Below, piece after piece: positions 35,679-43,764 of a stretch of 64,000 nt of DNA (position 1 is its first letter; every line of letters starts with the position of its first letter). The DNA comes from Verrucomicrobiales bacterium (GTDB lineage: Bacteria; Verrucomicrobiota; Verrucomicrobiia; Verrucomicrobiales; DEV007). Where the stretch lies: the NCBI GenBank assembly GCA_016795505.1, contig JAEUHH010000011.1, positions 1-64,000 on the forward strand. Reading direction: 5' to 3'. The position numbers and the translations under genes are program-made. The notes beneath the pieces were generated by a model, which was not told the DNA's origin, did no database searches, and saw nothing but the letters and a program-made list of their open reading frames with translations.

Positions 35679-35694
35679 TTGTGAAATTTCGCAA
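35679..35694. promoter_or_regulatory. Candidate Rex operator TTGTGAAATTTCGCAA
   Basis: A 16-base near-palindrome with one mismatch, immediately upstream of the rex GTG. It has the TTGTGAA half-site of known Rex sites, but only two bases separate the heptamers instead of the usual four, so it is a candidate only. Confidence 0.4.
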
Positions 35695-35760
35695 AAATCC
35701 CCAGCAAATCAACCGGCCACTTGGCGCATTTCGCTTGGGGAGAAATGGCCGAACGATTCC

Positions 35761-35802
35761 GATGACACCCTGTCTGATCGGCGATCCAACAGGGTCTCAT
35801 CG
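35761..35802. repeat. 22-bp GATC palindrome array, locus 4 (two units)
   Basis: Units at 35761 (GATGACACCCTGTCTGATCG) and 35783 (GATCCAACAGGGTCTCATCG), 22 bases apart, with opposite centre orientations. The pair lies between the end of the ccsA gene and the rex gene, both read on the minus strand. Confidence 0.85.
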
Positions 35803-35855
35803 AAAACCGCGCCACGCCCGCCCGCCCGCTCTGACCGGTCGGGAAAAGCCAGCGA

Positions 35856-37934
35856 TCAAGCCGGCTGGGCGGCGGAACCGCCGGGCTTGGGCTTCTTGCG
35901 GCCCGAGGGGGCGGCATTTTGCTTTTCCTGCCGATCCGCCCGCTCCCGCAGCCAGAGGGGCAGACCACAGAACATCACCGCTCCACAAATCGCCCAGGAG
36001 ATCAGGAGCCACTTCCAGACGCCGTCGGTGAAGCCGTAGCTGTGGAGACCGACGCCGAGATTGTTGACCCCCCACCAGGAGAAGGTCACGATGACACCGA
36101 GCAGCACGGCATTCACATTGATGCCGATCTCGCGCAGGTAGCCGCCCATCCGCCCGTGGAGGATGACGAGCGTCCAGAGACAGATCATGAGGGCGCCGTT
36201 TTCCTTCGGGTCCCAACCCCAGAATCGGCCCCAGCTGTAGTTGGCCCAGATGCCGCCGAGCACGGTGCCGACGAGCGAGAAAAAGAGGCAGAAACAGATC
36301 ACGCCGTAGTTCATCCGGTTCAGCACCCGGTAGAAATCGCGATCGCCTTTCCGGAGGCCCGAGATCCGCCCCACCAGATAGACGGCCCCGAGGATGGCGG
36401 AGAGAATGCCGGCGGCGTAACCGATATTGATGATCGTCACGTGGGTGGCGAGCCAGAAATTGGTATCGAGCACAGCGACAAGCTGCCCCATGGTGTCGGT
36501 GGCCTCCTTGGCCTCGTACTTGATCGACAGGAACATGCCGATGACGCCGGCCACGGTGCCGACGAACAGCCCGACGCCGATCCGCGTCATTCGCTCGAGG
36601 ATGAGCGCGAGCAACACGCCGGTGCCGGTGATGAAAATGACGGTGTCGTAGAGATTCGTGATCGGCGGCCGGTGACGGATCAGACAGCGCAGGGTGATGC
36701 CGTAAACATTGTAGAAAAGGCCGATGACCAGACAGCCGACCACGCCCCAGGTGAGGTATTTGGAAAATGCCGAGCCCGGTGCCAGCCAGCTCACCGCCAG
36801 CAACACGAAGGCGAGGACGAACCACGCGAGCGAGTTGGTGAAGTAGTTGCCCTGGTAGAGCTTCACCTCCATCTCGGACCGGTCGCCTTCACCCCGCCCG
36901 CGACCGTCGGCTTCGGCATGATGGTCATCGGCGAATTTCTTCAACGCGGCGGAAAAGGTGGCGCCATCCTTGGTGCCGGCTTCGACGAGGGCTTTCACCT
37001 CGTTCATCCGCTCGATCGCCCAGGGCCTCATGTCTTTTTTCTCCAAGCCGGTCAGCATCACATCGCCGATGCTCATCCACTCCTCGGTTTCCTTCGCCGG
37101 GGGCGGGAAAATGGAGAAGCCACGACCCGAACTGGCGTGGAAGAAGAAGAGCTGCATCGCCGACTTCAACATGGCCTGATCGTCGTCCGGCGCGGCGGGC
37201 GCCTGGACGGCCTGGACGAGTTGGTTCACCGTCATCTCCGGCATCTTGTCGAGCATCTCGGTCATGTCGAGACGCTTGGCGAGTTCCTTGAGTTCGGCAG
37301 GCAGCACCGACTCGTGGGTGAGGGCCTCGCCTTTGCGGGCAAAGCCGAACTGGCTCATCAGATACTCGAAATTGCTCACATTCTGCCCCAGCACCAGCAC
37401 CATGCCCTCGATGCGGTCCAGCTCGTACTGCGGATTTTTCTCCGAGTCGTCATACTGTTGCTTCTTGCGGGCGTATTCCGCGGTCAACTCAGCCAGCTTC
37501 GATCGACCGGGCAACAAGTCGTTGTAGGAATAGCGGTCGCGCTTTTCCTTGGGCTCCACGCCGATCCGGCTGACGGCCTCGGAGTCGTCGACGACAAAGA
37601 TCGGGAGATCGGCGGAGAGTTGCGGGCGGAACAGGGTGTCGAGCAGCCAGGCGACGGCTTCGGCGTTGTGGGACTGTCCGTCCTTGGACTCAAAGGTGAC
37701 TTTCGACCGACCGCTGAACTGCATCAGCATGAATCGGGCGTAGGTGTGGACCGGCTTCACCCGGCCGCCTTCCTGCACCAGCATCTGGCGGAAGGTATCG
37801 GTGACTTCGGCCGGCCACTCGGGGTAGGTGTCGAAGGGCACGGACACATCCTTGGCTTGGACACCGGCCGGGCCGGCGGTCGCCATGGCCAGCACGGCGG
37901 CGGCGAGGGCGCGGAAGCGTTTCACAGTTTTCAT
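35856..37934 (-). CDS. ccsA: Cytochrome c biogenesis protein CcsA (ResC type) with long N-terminal domain
   Basis: 692 residues from the ATG at 37934, which begins a signal-like segment (MKTVKRFRALAAAVLAMATAG). Residues 30-360 are a periplasmic domain not found in plain CcsA (PVHTYARFMLMQFSGRSKV, LLPGRSKLAELTAEYARKKQ). The C-terminal 320 residues have about eight helices and the haem-handling WWD motif SWGRFWGWDPKENGAL with flanking His residues. Together with ResB (next gene upstream, 46 bases away) it attaches haem to apocytochromes c. This fits the c-type cytochromes encoded at 40.2 and 57.7 kb. Confidence 0.88.
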   Translation of the reverse strand: MKTVKRFRALAAAVLAMATAGPAGVQAKDVSVPFDTYPEWPAEVTDTFRQMLVQEGGRVKPVHTYARFMLMQFSGRSKVTFESKDGQSHNAEAVAWLLDTLFRPQLSADLPIFVVDDSEAVSRIGVEPKEKRDRYSYNDLLPGRSKLAELTAEYARKKQQYDDSEKNPQYELDRIEGMVLVLGQNVSNFEYLMSQFGFARKGEALTHESVLPAELKELAKRLDMTEMLDKMPEMTVNQLVQAVQAPAAPDDDQAMLKSAMQLFFFHASSGRGFSIFPPPAKETEEWMSIGDVMLTGLEKKDMRPWAIERMNEVKALVEAGTKDGATFSAALKKFADDHHAEADGRGRGEGDRSEMEVKLYQGNYFTNSLAWFVLAFVLLAVSWLAPGSAFSKYLTWGVVGCLVIGLFYNVYGITLRCLIRHRPPITNLYDTVIFITGTGVLLALILERMTRIGVGLFVGTVAGVIGMFLSIKYEAKEATDTMGQLVAVLDTNFWLATHVTIINIGYAAGILSAILGAVYLVGRISGLRKGDRDFYRVLNRMNYGVICFCLFFSLVGTVLGGIWANYSWGRFWGWDPKENGALMICLWTLVILHGRMGGYLREIGINVNAVLLGVIVTFSWWGVNNLGVGLHSYGFTDGVWKWLLISWAICGAVMFCGLPLWLRERADRQEKQNAAPSGRKKPKPGGSAAQPA

Positions 37935-37980
37935 GGAAATCAGGAGGGAGCGTGGGTTGGAGAAATGCGATTCGGAAAGA

Positions 37981-39282
37981 TCAGGCGGCGGCAGCTTCTC
38001 CGGCGGGTGCGGCAGCGGCATCGCGGCGGGGACGGGAGGTGTGGTCGAACAGGCGCATGCCAAAATGGATCATCAGGCCGGCCGTGGTGATGAGCAGCGA
38101 GTAGAGTGGCCACTGGTCGGCGGGATTGTTGTGCACGGCGAACTGGGAATACATGGCATCTCCGGGTGCGGCGTTGGCGGGTCCGAACGACTCCTGGAAA
38201 AAGGTGAAGCCGGCGTAGCGCATCGGCTCGTTCATCTTGATCTCCAGCGGCCGCTCGGCTCCGGACTCGATGCGGGTGATGCGGCTCTCGTAGTTGCGCG
38301 CCATGCTGACGCCGGGGTGGCGCTCGAAGATGAACTTGTCGAGGCGCACGGCGAAGGGTACCGGCCAGTTTTCCTTCACCATCCGGGCGGCGAAGCGCTT
38401 GCCATCGATCTCGAAGCCAAAAGCCATCGCCCCGTCGCGCGGGTCGAAATTCGCCGACCTCGCGGAGAGGATGGTCTCGACGGACTCGCCAGCCCCGGAT
38501 TTGGGCCGGAAGGTGGCAATGACGGCGGGCAGGTTCTGCTCGGCTTCCTTCGACGGCTTTTGCACCAGCAGTTTGAAGCCGCCGACCTCGCGACCGGTCG
38601 CCTGAGCCGAGATCGGCGCCGAAACGGGCACCGGCACGGCGTTTTTCGTGTAATCGCTGATCACGATGTCAAAGGGCAGGTCGGCGGCTTTGAACTCGCG
38701 TCGCTCGCCCTCGCGGATGGTCTCGAGGTCGTGATAGGGAATCGTCAGTGCCTTGTCGGCTTCGCCGGCCTCGTTGAGCGGCAGGATTTCCAGTTGCCAG
38801 GTGCGGTAGCTCTCGACCCGGCTGCCGGTCTGGCCTTCGTAGAGCGCCATGTAGCCCTCGCGATTGAATGCAAAGGTGACGAAACCGCTGACGAGCAGGA
38901 AGATCATCCCGAAATGGGCGATGAGCATGCCGATGCCTTTCTTGCGCTTCCGCACCTTGATGATGGCCCCGATGGAGAGGTTGATCGTCAGCAGCAGCAT
39001 CAGCAGGAAGCCACCCGGCATCGGCAGCGGGATGGTGCCGATCCACTCCAGAGACGGAGGCAACGGCATGCCGTCGCGGAGGTAGTGCAGCAGGAACCAG
39101 GAGTGGAAATATTTCTGCTTCGCCGCGAACAGCCCGTGATCCACCTGGTAAAGCGTGCCGAACAGGGTGATCAGCGTCATGAAAATGAGCACCACCATGG
39201 CGAGCCAGTACGAGGAAAACAGGCCCACGAGCAGGCGGGGCAGGTTCTTGGGTTGGAAGTCTTCGGCCGTGAGTTGACTCAT
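37981..39282 (-). CDS. resB: Cytochrome c biogenesis protein ResB (Ccs1)
   Basis: 433 residues with three N-terminal helices (YWLAMVVLIFMTLITLFGTLY, GGFLLMLLLTINLSIGAII, GIGMLIAHFGMIFLLVSGF), a large periplasmic beta-rich domain, and a final helix (LYSLLITTAGLMIHFGMRLF). This is the ResB/Ccs1 topology. The sequence RYAGFTFFQESFGP near the end of the periplasmic domain is typical of the family. Partner of CcsA in system II cytochrome c maturation; both are on the minus strand. Confidence 0.87.
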   Translation of the reverse strand: MSQLTAEDFQPKNLPRLLVGLFSSYWLAMVVLIFMTLITLFGTLYQVDHGLFAAKQKYFHSWFLLHYLRDGMPLPPSLEWIGTIPLPMPGGFLLMLLLTINLSIGAIIKVRKRKKGIGMLIAHFGMIFLLVSGFVTFAFNREGYMALYEGQTGSRVESYRTWQLEILPLNEAGEADKALTIPYHDLETIREGERREFKAADLPFDIVISDYTKNAVPVPVSAPISAQATGREVGGFKLLVQKPSKEAEQNLPAVIATFRPKSGAGESVETILSARSANFDPRDGAMAFGFEIDGKRFAARMVKENWPVPFAVRLDKFIFERHPGVSMARNYESRITRIESGAERPLEIKMNEPMRYAGFTFFQESFGPANAAPGDAMYSQFAVHNNPADQWPLYSLLITTAGLMIHFGMRLFDHTSRPRRDAAAAPAGEAAAA

Positions 39283-39342
39283 GGGACGGGGGAGGTTCTG
39301 CGTTCAGGAAAACGGGTTCGGGATTGGGTCGGCCAGACGGCA

Positions 39343-40020
39343 TCAGCGGGGCTGCAACGAGGCGCAGAAGGCGTCGAATTGGGTCTGGTTCGCGGCGACG
39401 AGTTCGGCCGGGCCGGTGAGTTTGACAAACACCGCGCCGGCATCGGACGAAACGATCACGCCGAGCATCCGGTAATTTTCCCGCACCGGTCCGCCGCCCA
39501 TGCCGGAGAAGGTCCCGGCGATGTCGACAAACGTCCCCTGGAGACCGAACATCGGCTTCTTCGGCAGGGCGATGATCTCGGCCTCTGTCAGCGGATCGAG
39601 CCCCATCTGGCCGCGCCAGCGGTTCACATTGGCCACCAGGCCGCCGCCGGCACCGGGCAGACGGCTCAGATAGCACTCGCCCTCACCATTCGGGCCGAAG
39701 GCAAAGCTCAGATCGCGCATCGGCGCCTGCGGCTGCTGGGTCCAGCCTTCCGGTGTGGTCCAAACAAAGGGCAAAGCCCCTCCCCCGCCCGCAGCGGCGG
39801 CCTCGCCACCACCGGCACCGCCCGCTGCGGCCGCACCGGCGCCGCCGGCCATCTCCGACGGCATGCGGAACCGCTGCGCGGGCGATTCAACGATGTTGAT
39901 CTTCCGCTCGTCGGCGGACAACTCGCGCACGCCGGTGATCTCGCGCGGGCCTTTCGACTTCGAACAGCCGGTCAGCGCCGTCGCGGCGGCCAGCAAACAG
40001 AGGGGGAAAAAACGCATCAT
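39343..40020 (-). CDS. Lipoprotein of unknown function near cytochrome biogenesis genes
   Basis: 225 residues from the ATGATG at 40020/40017. The lipoprotein signal is RFFPLCLLAAATALTGCSKS with the lipidated Cys at about residue 18. A Gly/Ala-rich spacer precedes a C-terminal domain of about 140 residues (WTTPEGWTQQPQAPMRDLSF ... YRMLGVIVSSDAGAVFVKLTGPAELV). Similar lipoproteins accompany ccsA/resB in verrucomicrobia (recollection). It lies 60 bases upstream of resB, likely co-transcribed. Function unknown. Confidence 0.72.
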   Translation of the reverse strand: MMRFFPLCLLAAATALTGCSKSKGPREITGVRELSADERKINIVESPAQRFRMPSEMAGGAGAAAAGGAGGGEAAAAGGGGALPFVWTTPEGWTQQPQAPMRDLSFAFGPNGEGECYLSRLPGAGGGLVANVNRWRGQMGLDPLTEAEIIALPKKPMFGLQGTFVDIAGTFSGMGGGPVRENYRMLGVIVSSDAGAVFVKLTGPAELVAANQTQFDAFCASLQPR

Positions 40021-40200
40021 GAAGCAGAGGGAAGCGGATGGAGGTCTGGAAAAGTTACGAAACGCACCCGTGACACGATTCACCGAAGCGATTCATTACG
40101 GAAGCGAGCGCCCCATGATCGCGCCATGGAGCCGAATCGCAAGGCAGCATCCCCGCGGACCCGTGGCCGATGCGTCCGTTCCAGAGCCGTCCAGTCGGCA

Positions 40201-42144
40201 TCACGGCTTGGGCTTCGCCGCCTCGGGCGCGGGTGCCGCCGGGGCTGGAGCGGGCGCCGGTGTCGGGGCGGCTGGCTTGGGTGCGGCTTTCTTCGGCTCT
40301 TCCTTCTTCGGCTCGGCCTTCGGAGCGGGGGCTGGCGCCGGCGCGTCTTTCTTCGGCGCGTCTTTCTTCGGCTCTTCCTTCTTCGGCTCGGCCTTCGGAG
40401 CGGGGGCTGGGGTCGGAGCGGCCGGTTTCGGCGCGTCTTTCTTCGGCTCTTCCTTCTTGGGTTCCGCTTTCTTGGGCGCGTCTTTTTTCGGCTCCGCTTT
40501 CTTGGGCTCCTCCTTCTTAGGCTCGCCGACGATGGGGCGTTCGGGAGTCGGCGGTGGCGGATTTTCCAATTCCGTGCCGATATTCACCTCCAGGCTCATG
40601 CTGCGTTGGAAGGCCTTGGCGGCCGAGGCATCCACCTTTGTCTGCCAGAGATAGAGCTTGCGGAGATTCCGCAGGGGAGCCAGCGACTCAAAAATCGCCG
40701 CCGTCACCGGGGTGCCATAAAGATTGAGATACTCCAGCTTTTCGAGCCGGCCCAGTTCGGCCACGCCGGCATCGGTGATCTTTGTGCCTTCCAGATGGAG
40801 CCGCTCCAGTTGGCGCATCCGTCCCACCGTCTTCAGGCCCGCATCGGTCACCTGGCTGCGCGCAATATCCAGCCACACGACGCGCTCGGCCACCGGCTCC
40901 AGCACGGCCAATTGCTCGTCGCCAAACTCTTTGGCCGCATTCACGACATTCACTTTCAAGCGATCGTCCTCTGCCGAAATCGGCATCACGGAAAAGTGGA
41001 AGTGCTCCGCGGCTGCCATCACCGCGTCGAGGCGCTCCTTCTTCACCTCGGGCGAGAGGAGATCCCACTCGCTCACCGCCGGACCCGCCTCCGCGATCGC
41101 CGCGGCGGCCTCCTTGTCGCCCGCGAGACCGGCCTGCACCGCCAGCAGCGCCTGATTCAACGCATCGTCGGCCTCCAGCGCTGCCACCGTCGCGTCTTTC
41201 GACGCGCCTTTGTCGATCCACCAGCGCAGCACACGGATCTCCTCCGGGGTCAGCGGTTCCTTGCCATCCGGGGGCATGAATTCATCATCATCCGCCGGCA
41301 GCAACACCCTCACGATCAGTTCACTTTCCTCGGAATTGCCCGCCATCACCGTCGCATAATCCGATCCCTCCGAGCCAGCCATCATCATTTCGTGCGTATC
41401 AAGGCGCAACTTGCCCTTCGTCTTGTTTTCATTGTGGCACTCGTTGCACTTCGCCTCCATGATCGGCATCACGAAATCGGTGAAGACCACCCGGTCCGCC
41501 AGCGGCACCTCAGGCGGAGCAGCCGCCGCCTCTGCCGCCACCTCCGCCTCCGCCGGCTTTACCTCCCCGAGACCGGCCATCATCAGCGGCTTGAGCGGTT
41601 CCGGCGCGTATTTGGCCAGATACTCCGGCCCATGCACCAGCGCGCCTCCGTAGTGGCCCGCCAGGCTCAGGACCGCCACCGAAAGCCCCAGGCAGCCCAG
41701 ATAGAGAATGACCTGCCCCTGCAGCCGCAGCGCCAGCGTCGCAAAAACGAGCACGCCAAAGCCCAATCCCGTCCACAAATGCTTGTCCATCAGCGGGCTG
41801 GAGATCTGCTCGCCCTCCATCAGCAGATAGCCCACCACCGTCGCGCCGATCGTGCTCAGCGCCGTGAGCCAGAGCAGCACCGGCACACTCTCCCGCAGAT
41901 GCCCCCGGCCCGGCCACCGGCCCAGCACCTCCAGAATGGGCACGATCAACAGCAGCCCGATCGGCACGTGCACCACCAGCGGATGGAACCGACCCATAAA
42001 GATCCACCAGTCGCTCGGCGTCTCGTCCGCCCCCGGCTTCAGCTTCCACAGCGCGGCCAGCAGCCCCGCCCAGCCGATGGCCGCCAGCAGGACAAGAAAG
42101 GGAAAACGCGGCCCGGTTTTTTCACCACGGGAATTGGCACTCAT
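40201..42144 (-). CDS. Membrane-anchored c-type cytochrome/leucine-rich-repeat fusion with Lys/Pro/Glu tail
   Basis: 647 residues from the ATG at 42144. Six or so N-terminal helices (about 10-190, with RFHPLVVHVPIGLLLIVPIL as in DUF2231-type proteins), then a planctomycete-type cytochrome domain with CNECHNENKTKG near residue 231 and MPPDGKEPLTPEEI, then leucine-rich repeats at about 405-500 (LDIARSQVTDAGLKTVGRM, LHLEGTKITDAGVAELGRL, LNLYGTPVTAAIFESLAPL), and finally about 110 residues of KKEEPKK/AEPKKDAPKK repeats with PAPAP. The haem domain needs the CcsA/ResB system encoded next door. The combination suggests an envelope electron-transfer or binding scaffold; no precise role can be given. 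Confidence 0.78.
   Translation of the reverse strand: MSANSRGEKTGPRFPFLVLLAAIGWAGLLAALWKLKPGADETPSDWWIFMGRFHPLVVHVPIGLLLIVPILEVLGRWPGRGHLRESVPVLLWLTALSTIGATVVGYLLMEGEQISSPLMDKHLWTGLGFGVLVFATLALRLQGQVILYLGCLGLSVAVLSLAGHYGGALVHGPEYLAKYAPEPLKPLMMAGLGEVKPAEAEVAAEAAAAPPEVPLADRVVFTDFVMPIMEAKCNECHNENKTKGKLRLDTHEMMMAGSEGSDYATVMAGNSEESELIVRVLLPADDDEFMPPDGKEPLTPEEIRVLRWWIDKGASKDATVAALEADDALNQALLAVQAGLAGDKEAAAAIAEAGPAVSEWDLLSPEVKKERLDAVMAAAEHFHFSVMPISAEDDRLKVNVVNAAKEFGDEQLAVLEPVAERVVWLDIARSQVTDAGLKTVGRMRQLERLHLEGTKITDAGVAELGRLEKLEYLNLYGTPVTAAIFESLAPLRNLRKLYLWQTKVDASAAKAFQRSMSLEVNIGTELENPPPPTPERPIVGEPKKEEPKKAEPKKDAPKKAEPKKEEPKKDAPKPAAPTPAPAPKAEPKKEEPKKDAPKKDAPAPAPAPKAEPKKEEPKKAAPKPAAPTPAPAPAPAAPAPEAAKPKP
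40235..40525. repeat. Imperfect coding tandem repeats (KKEEPKKAEPKK-type)
   Basis: CTTCGGCTCTTCCTTCTTCG-like phrases recur many times, encoding the Lys/Glu/Pro/Ala tail of the cytochrome/LRR protein. Internal direct repeats of about 100 bases (TCGGCCTTCGGAGCGGGGGC occurs twice, at about 40312 and 40388) point to recent slippage or unequal exchange; tail length should vary between strains. Confidence 0.7.
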
Positions 42145-42312
42145 AGAGACTGGGATATCGACGAAAGGACTAACGCAAAAACATTGCCATCGTCCTGAAA
42201 AAGCCTCGCTTTCGGCCCCACAGGCGGCAATGCGCGCAAACGCGTAGCCACGAAAGCCGTAAGAGCAAGCGCTTGTTTTCCGCCACGGCGCCACTCCGGA
42301 CAAACCACATCG

Positions 42313-43305
42313 TCATCCCGCGCGCGCCGCCCGGCGCTTGGCCACCGCCCGACGGATCAGTTCGTCCGCGATCACCCCGATCAACAGCACCGCCCCGATC
42401 ATCAGGTATTCCATGCTCTGTTGCCGTGGGAAGACGATCGTGATCATCTGCCGCAGCAGTTGGATCAGCGCCGTGCCGATCACCACCCCCGCGATCGTCC
42501 CCGTGCCACCCCGCAGGCTGCATCCCCCCAGCACCGCCGCCGCGATCGCGAACAACTCAAAGAAATTCCCCGCCGTCGCCGGCTGTTCCAGCCCCACATC
42601 CAGGATGTGCAGCAGCCCCGCCAGCCCGGCCAGCACCGAGCAGATCACATAGGCCAGCACCGTCAGCCCGGTCGTGTTGATCCCGCTCAGCCGCGCCGCC
42701 TCCTCGTTGTTGCCCAGAGCCATCAGGTGCCGCCCCATCACCGTCTTGTTCAAAAACAACGCCGCCAGCCCAGCCACCCCCAGCATCAGCAGGAACGGCA
42801 CCGGCAGCGCGAAGCCATCCATCAGCGGCACCGGCACCTCCCCCTTCGCCAGTTGGCGCAGCCCGCCGAACTGGGTGCCGAATCCCGCCGTCTGATCCTG
42901 CGTGAATCCCCGCGTGATCCCCCGGTACATCAGCAGCCCGCACAGCGTCACCACGAAGGGAGGCAGATGAATCCGCGTCACCAGCAGCCCGTGGAACAGC
43001 CCGATCCCCGCCGATACCAGCAGCGCCGCGACCAATACCAGCCACACCGGCCAGCCCACCGTCACCAGCAGCCACGCCGTCCCCACCCCCACCAGACAGA
43101 CCAGCGAACCCAGCGAGAGATCGATCCCTCCCGTGATGATGACGAACGCCACCCCGATCCCCAGGATGCCGATCGGTGCGATGCGCCGCAGCAGATTCTG
43201 CTGGGCATAGGACGACAGGAAATCCGCCCCCACCTCCGCCGCCATGATCGCCGTCGCCACATAGACGACCAGAAAAAGAATGAGGATGCCGAGGATGCGT
43301 TTCAT
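42313..43305 (-). CDS. Sugar ABC transporter permease (RbsC/XylH family)
   Basis: 330 residues, eight to ten helices. Family motifs are GIVFVIITGGIDLSLG-like (here GVAFVIITGGIDLSLGSLV), GLFHGLLVTRIHLPPFVVTL, MALGNNEEAARLSGINT and LGGCSLRGGTGTIAGVVIGT. These belong to the ribose/rhamnose/autoinducer-2 BPD_transp_2 group. No binding-protein or ATPase gene is adjacent, so it is either an orphan or its partners lie elsewhere. Ribose, rhamnose or another monosaccharide are all possible. Confidence 0.88.
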   Translation of the reverse strand: MKRILGILILFLVVYVATAIMAAEVGADFLSSYAQQNLLRRIAPIGILGIGVAFVIITGGIDLSLGSLVCLVGVGTAWLLVTVGWPVWLVLVAALLVSAGIGLFHGLLVTRIHLPPFVVTLCGLLMYRGITRGFTQDQTAGFGTQFGGLRQLAKGEVPVPLMDGFALPVPFLLMLGVAGLAALFLNKTVMGRHLMALGNNEEAARLSGINTTGLTVLAYVICSVLAGLAGLLHILDVGLEQPATAGNFFELFAIAAAVLGGCSLRGGTGTIAGVVIGTALIQLLRQMITIVFPRQQSMEYLMIGAVLLIGVIADELIRRAVAKRRAARAG

Positions 43306-43483
43306 GGAGCGGGGATAAAAGCCGGAGATCCGCAGACTACAACGAAACTTTCGCCCCTGGCGATGGCTTTCTCGCGGAAACCCGTGGCTGCCCGGGCGCC
43401 ATCAGTCCGCCTCGGCGAGGTCAGCACTTGGGGTAAAGCCCAAGCGACTCCCCAGTGTGGCCCTTGGCGTCCCGACCGATTCC

Positions 43484-43525
43484 GATCAAACAGGGTTCGA
43501 TCGGAGATCCAACAGGGTCTGATCG
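43484..43525. repeat. 22-bp GATC palindrome array, locus 5 (two units)
   Basis: Units GATCAAACAGGGTTCGATCG at 43484 and GATCCAACAGGGTCTGATCG at 43506, 22 bases apart. The array ends seven bases from the stop of the entericidin-like gene, in the gap between it and the sugar permease gene, both read on the minus strand. Confidence 0.9.
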
Positions 43526-43531
43526 GAAATC

Positions 43532-43687
43532 TCAATACCGGTCGCCAGAGTAAACCTGGTCGGCTTTTTGCTCCATTTTCTCCCCGAGGATTTGCAGGTC
43601 CTCGCCCAGGCCGCCGACGGTGTTGCAGCCGTTGAGAGTCAGGGCCAGAGCCAGCAGGATGGCGGATCGGAACAGGTGGTTTCTCAT
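43532..43687 (-). CDS. Entericidin-like small lipoprotein
   Basis: 51 residues from the ATG at 43687. Signal peptide with lipobox ALTLNGC followed by NTVGGLGEDLQILGEKMEQKA, the characteristic entericidin A/B pattern. Entericidins are tiny lipoproteins of unclear function, in E. coli linked to stationary-phase lysis. A palindrome array lies immediately downstream. Confidence 0.78.
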   Translation of the reverse strand: MRNHLFRSAILLALALTLNGCNTVGGLGEDLQILGEKMEQKADQVYSGDRY

Positions 43688-43764
43688 GGGAGCATCGTAG
43701 CGAAATCCGGCGCCGGAGACAATCAAAACTCTGCCCGCCCGCTATCCGCGGCGGCGGCACGCCT

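Noticed and set aside
37828-42198. A 1456-codon open frame on the plus strand
   Set aside because: It lies antisense to the ccsA, resB, lipoprotein and cytochrome/LRR genes, which have clear domains. High GC and codon bias leave the complementary frame open; its translation has no recognisable domain.
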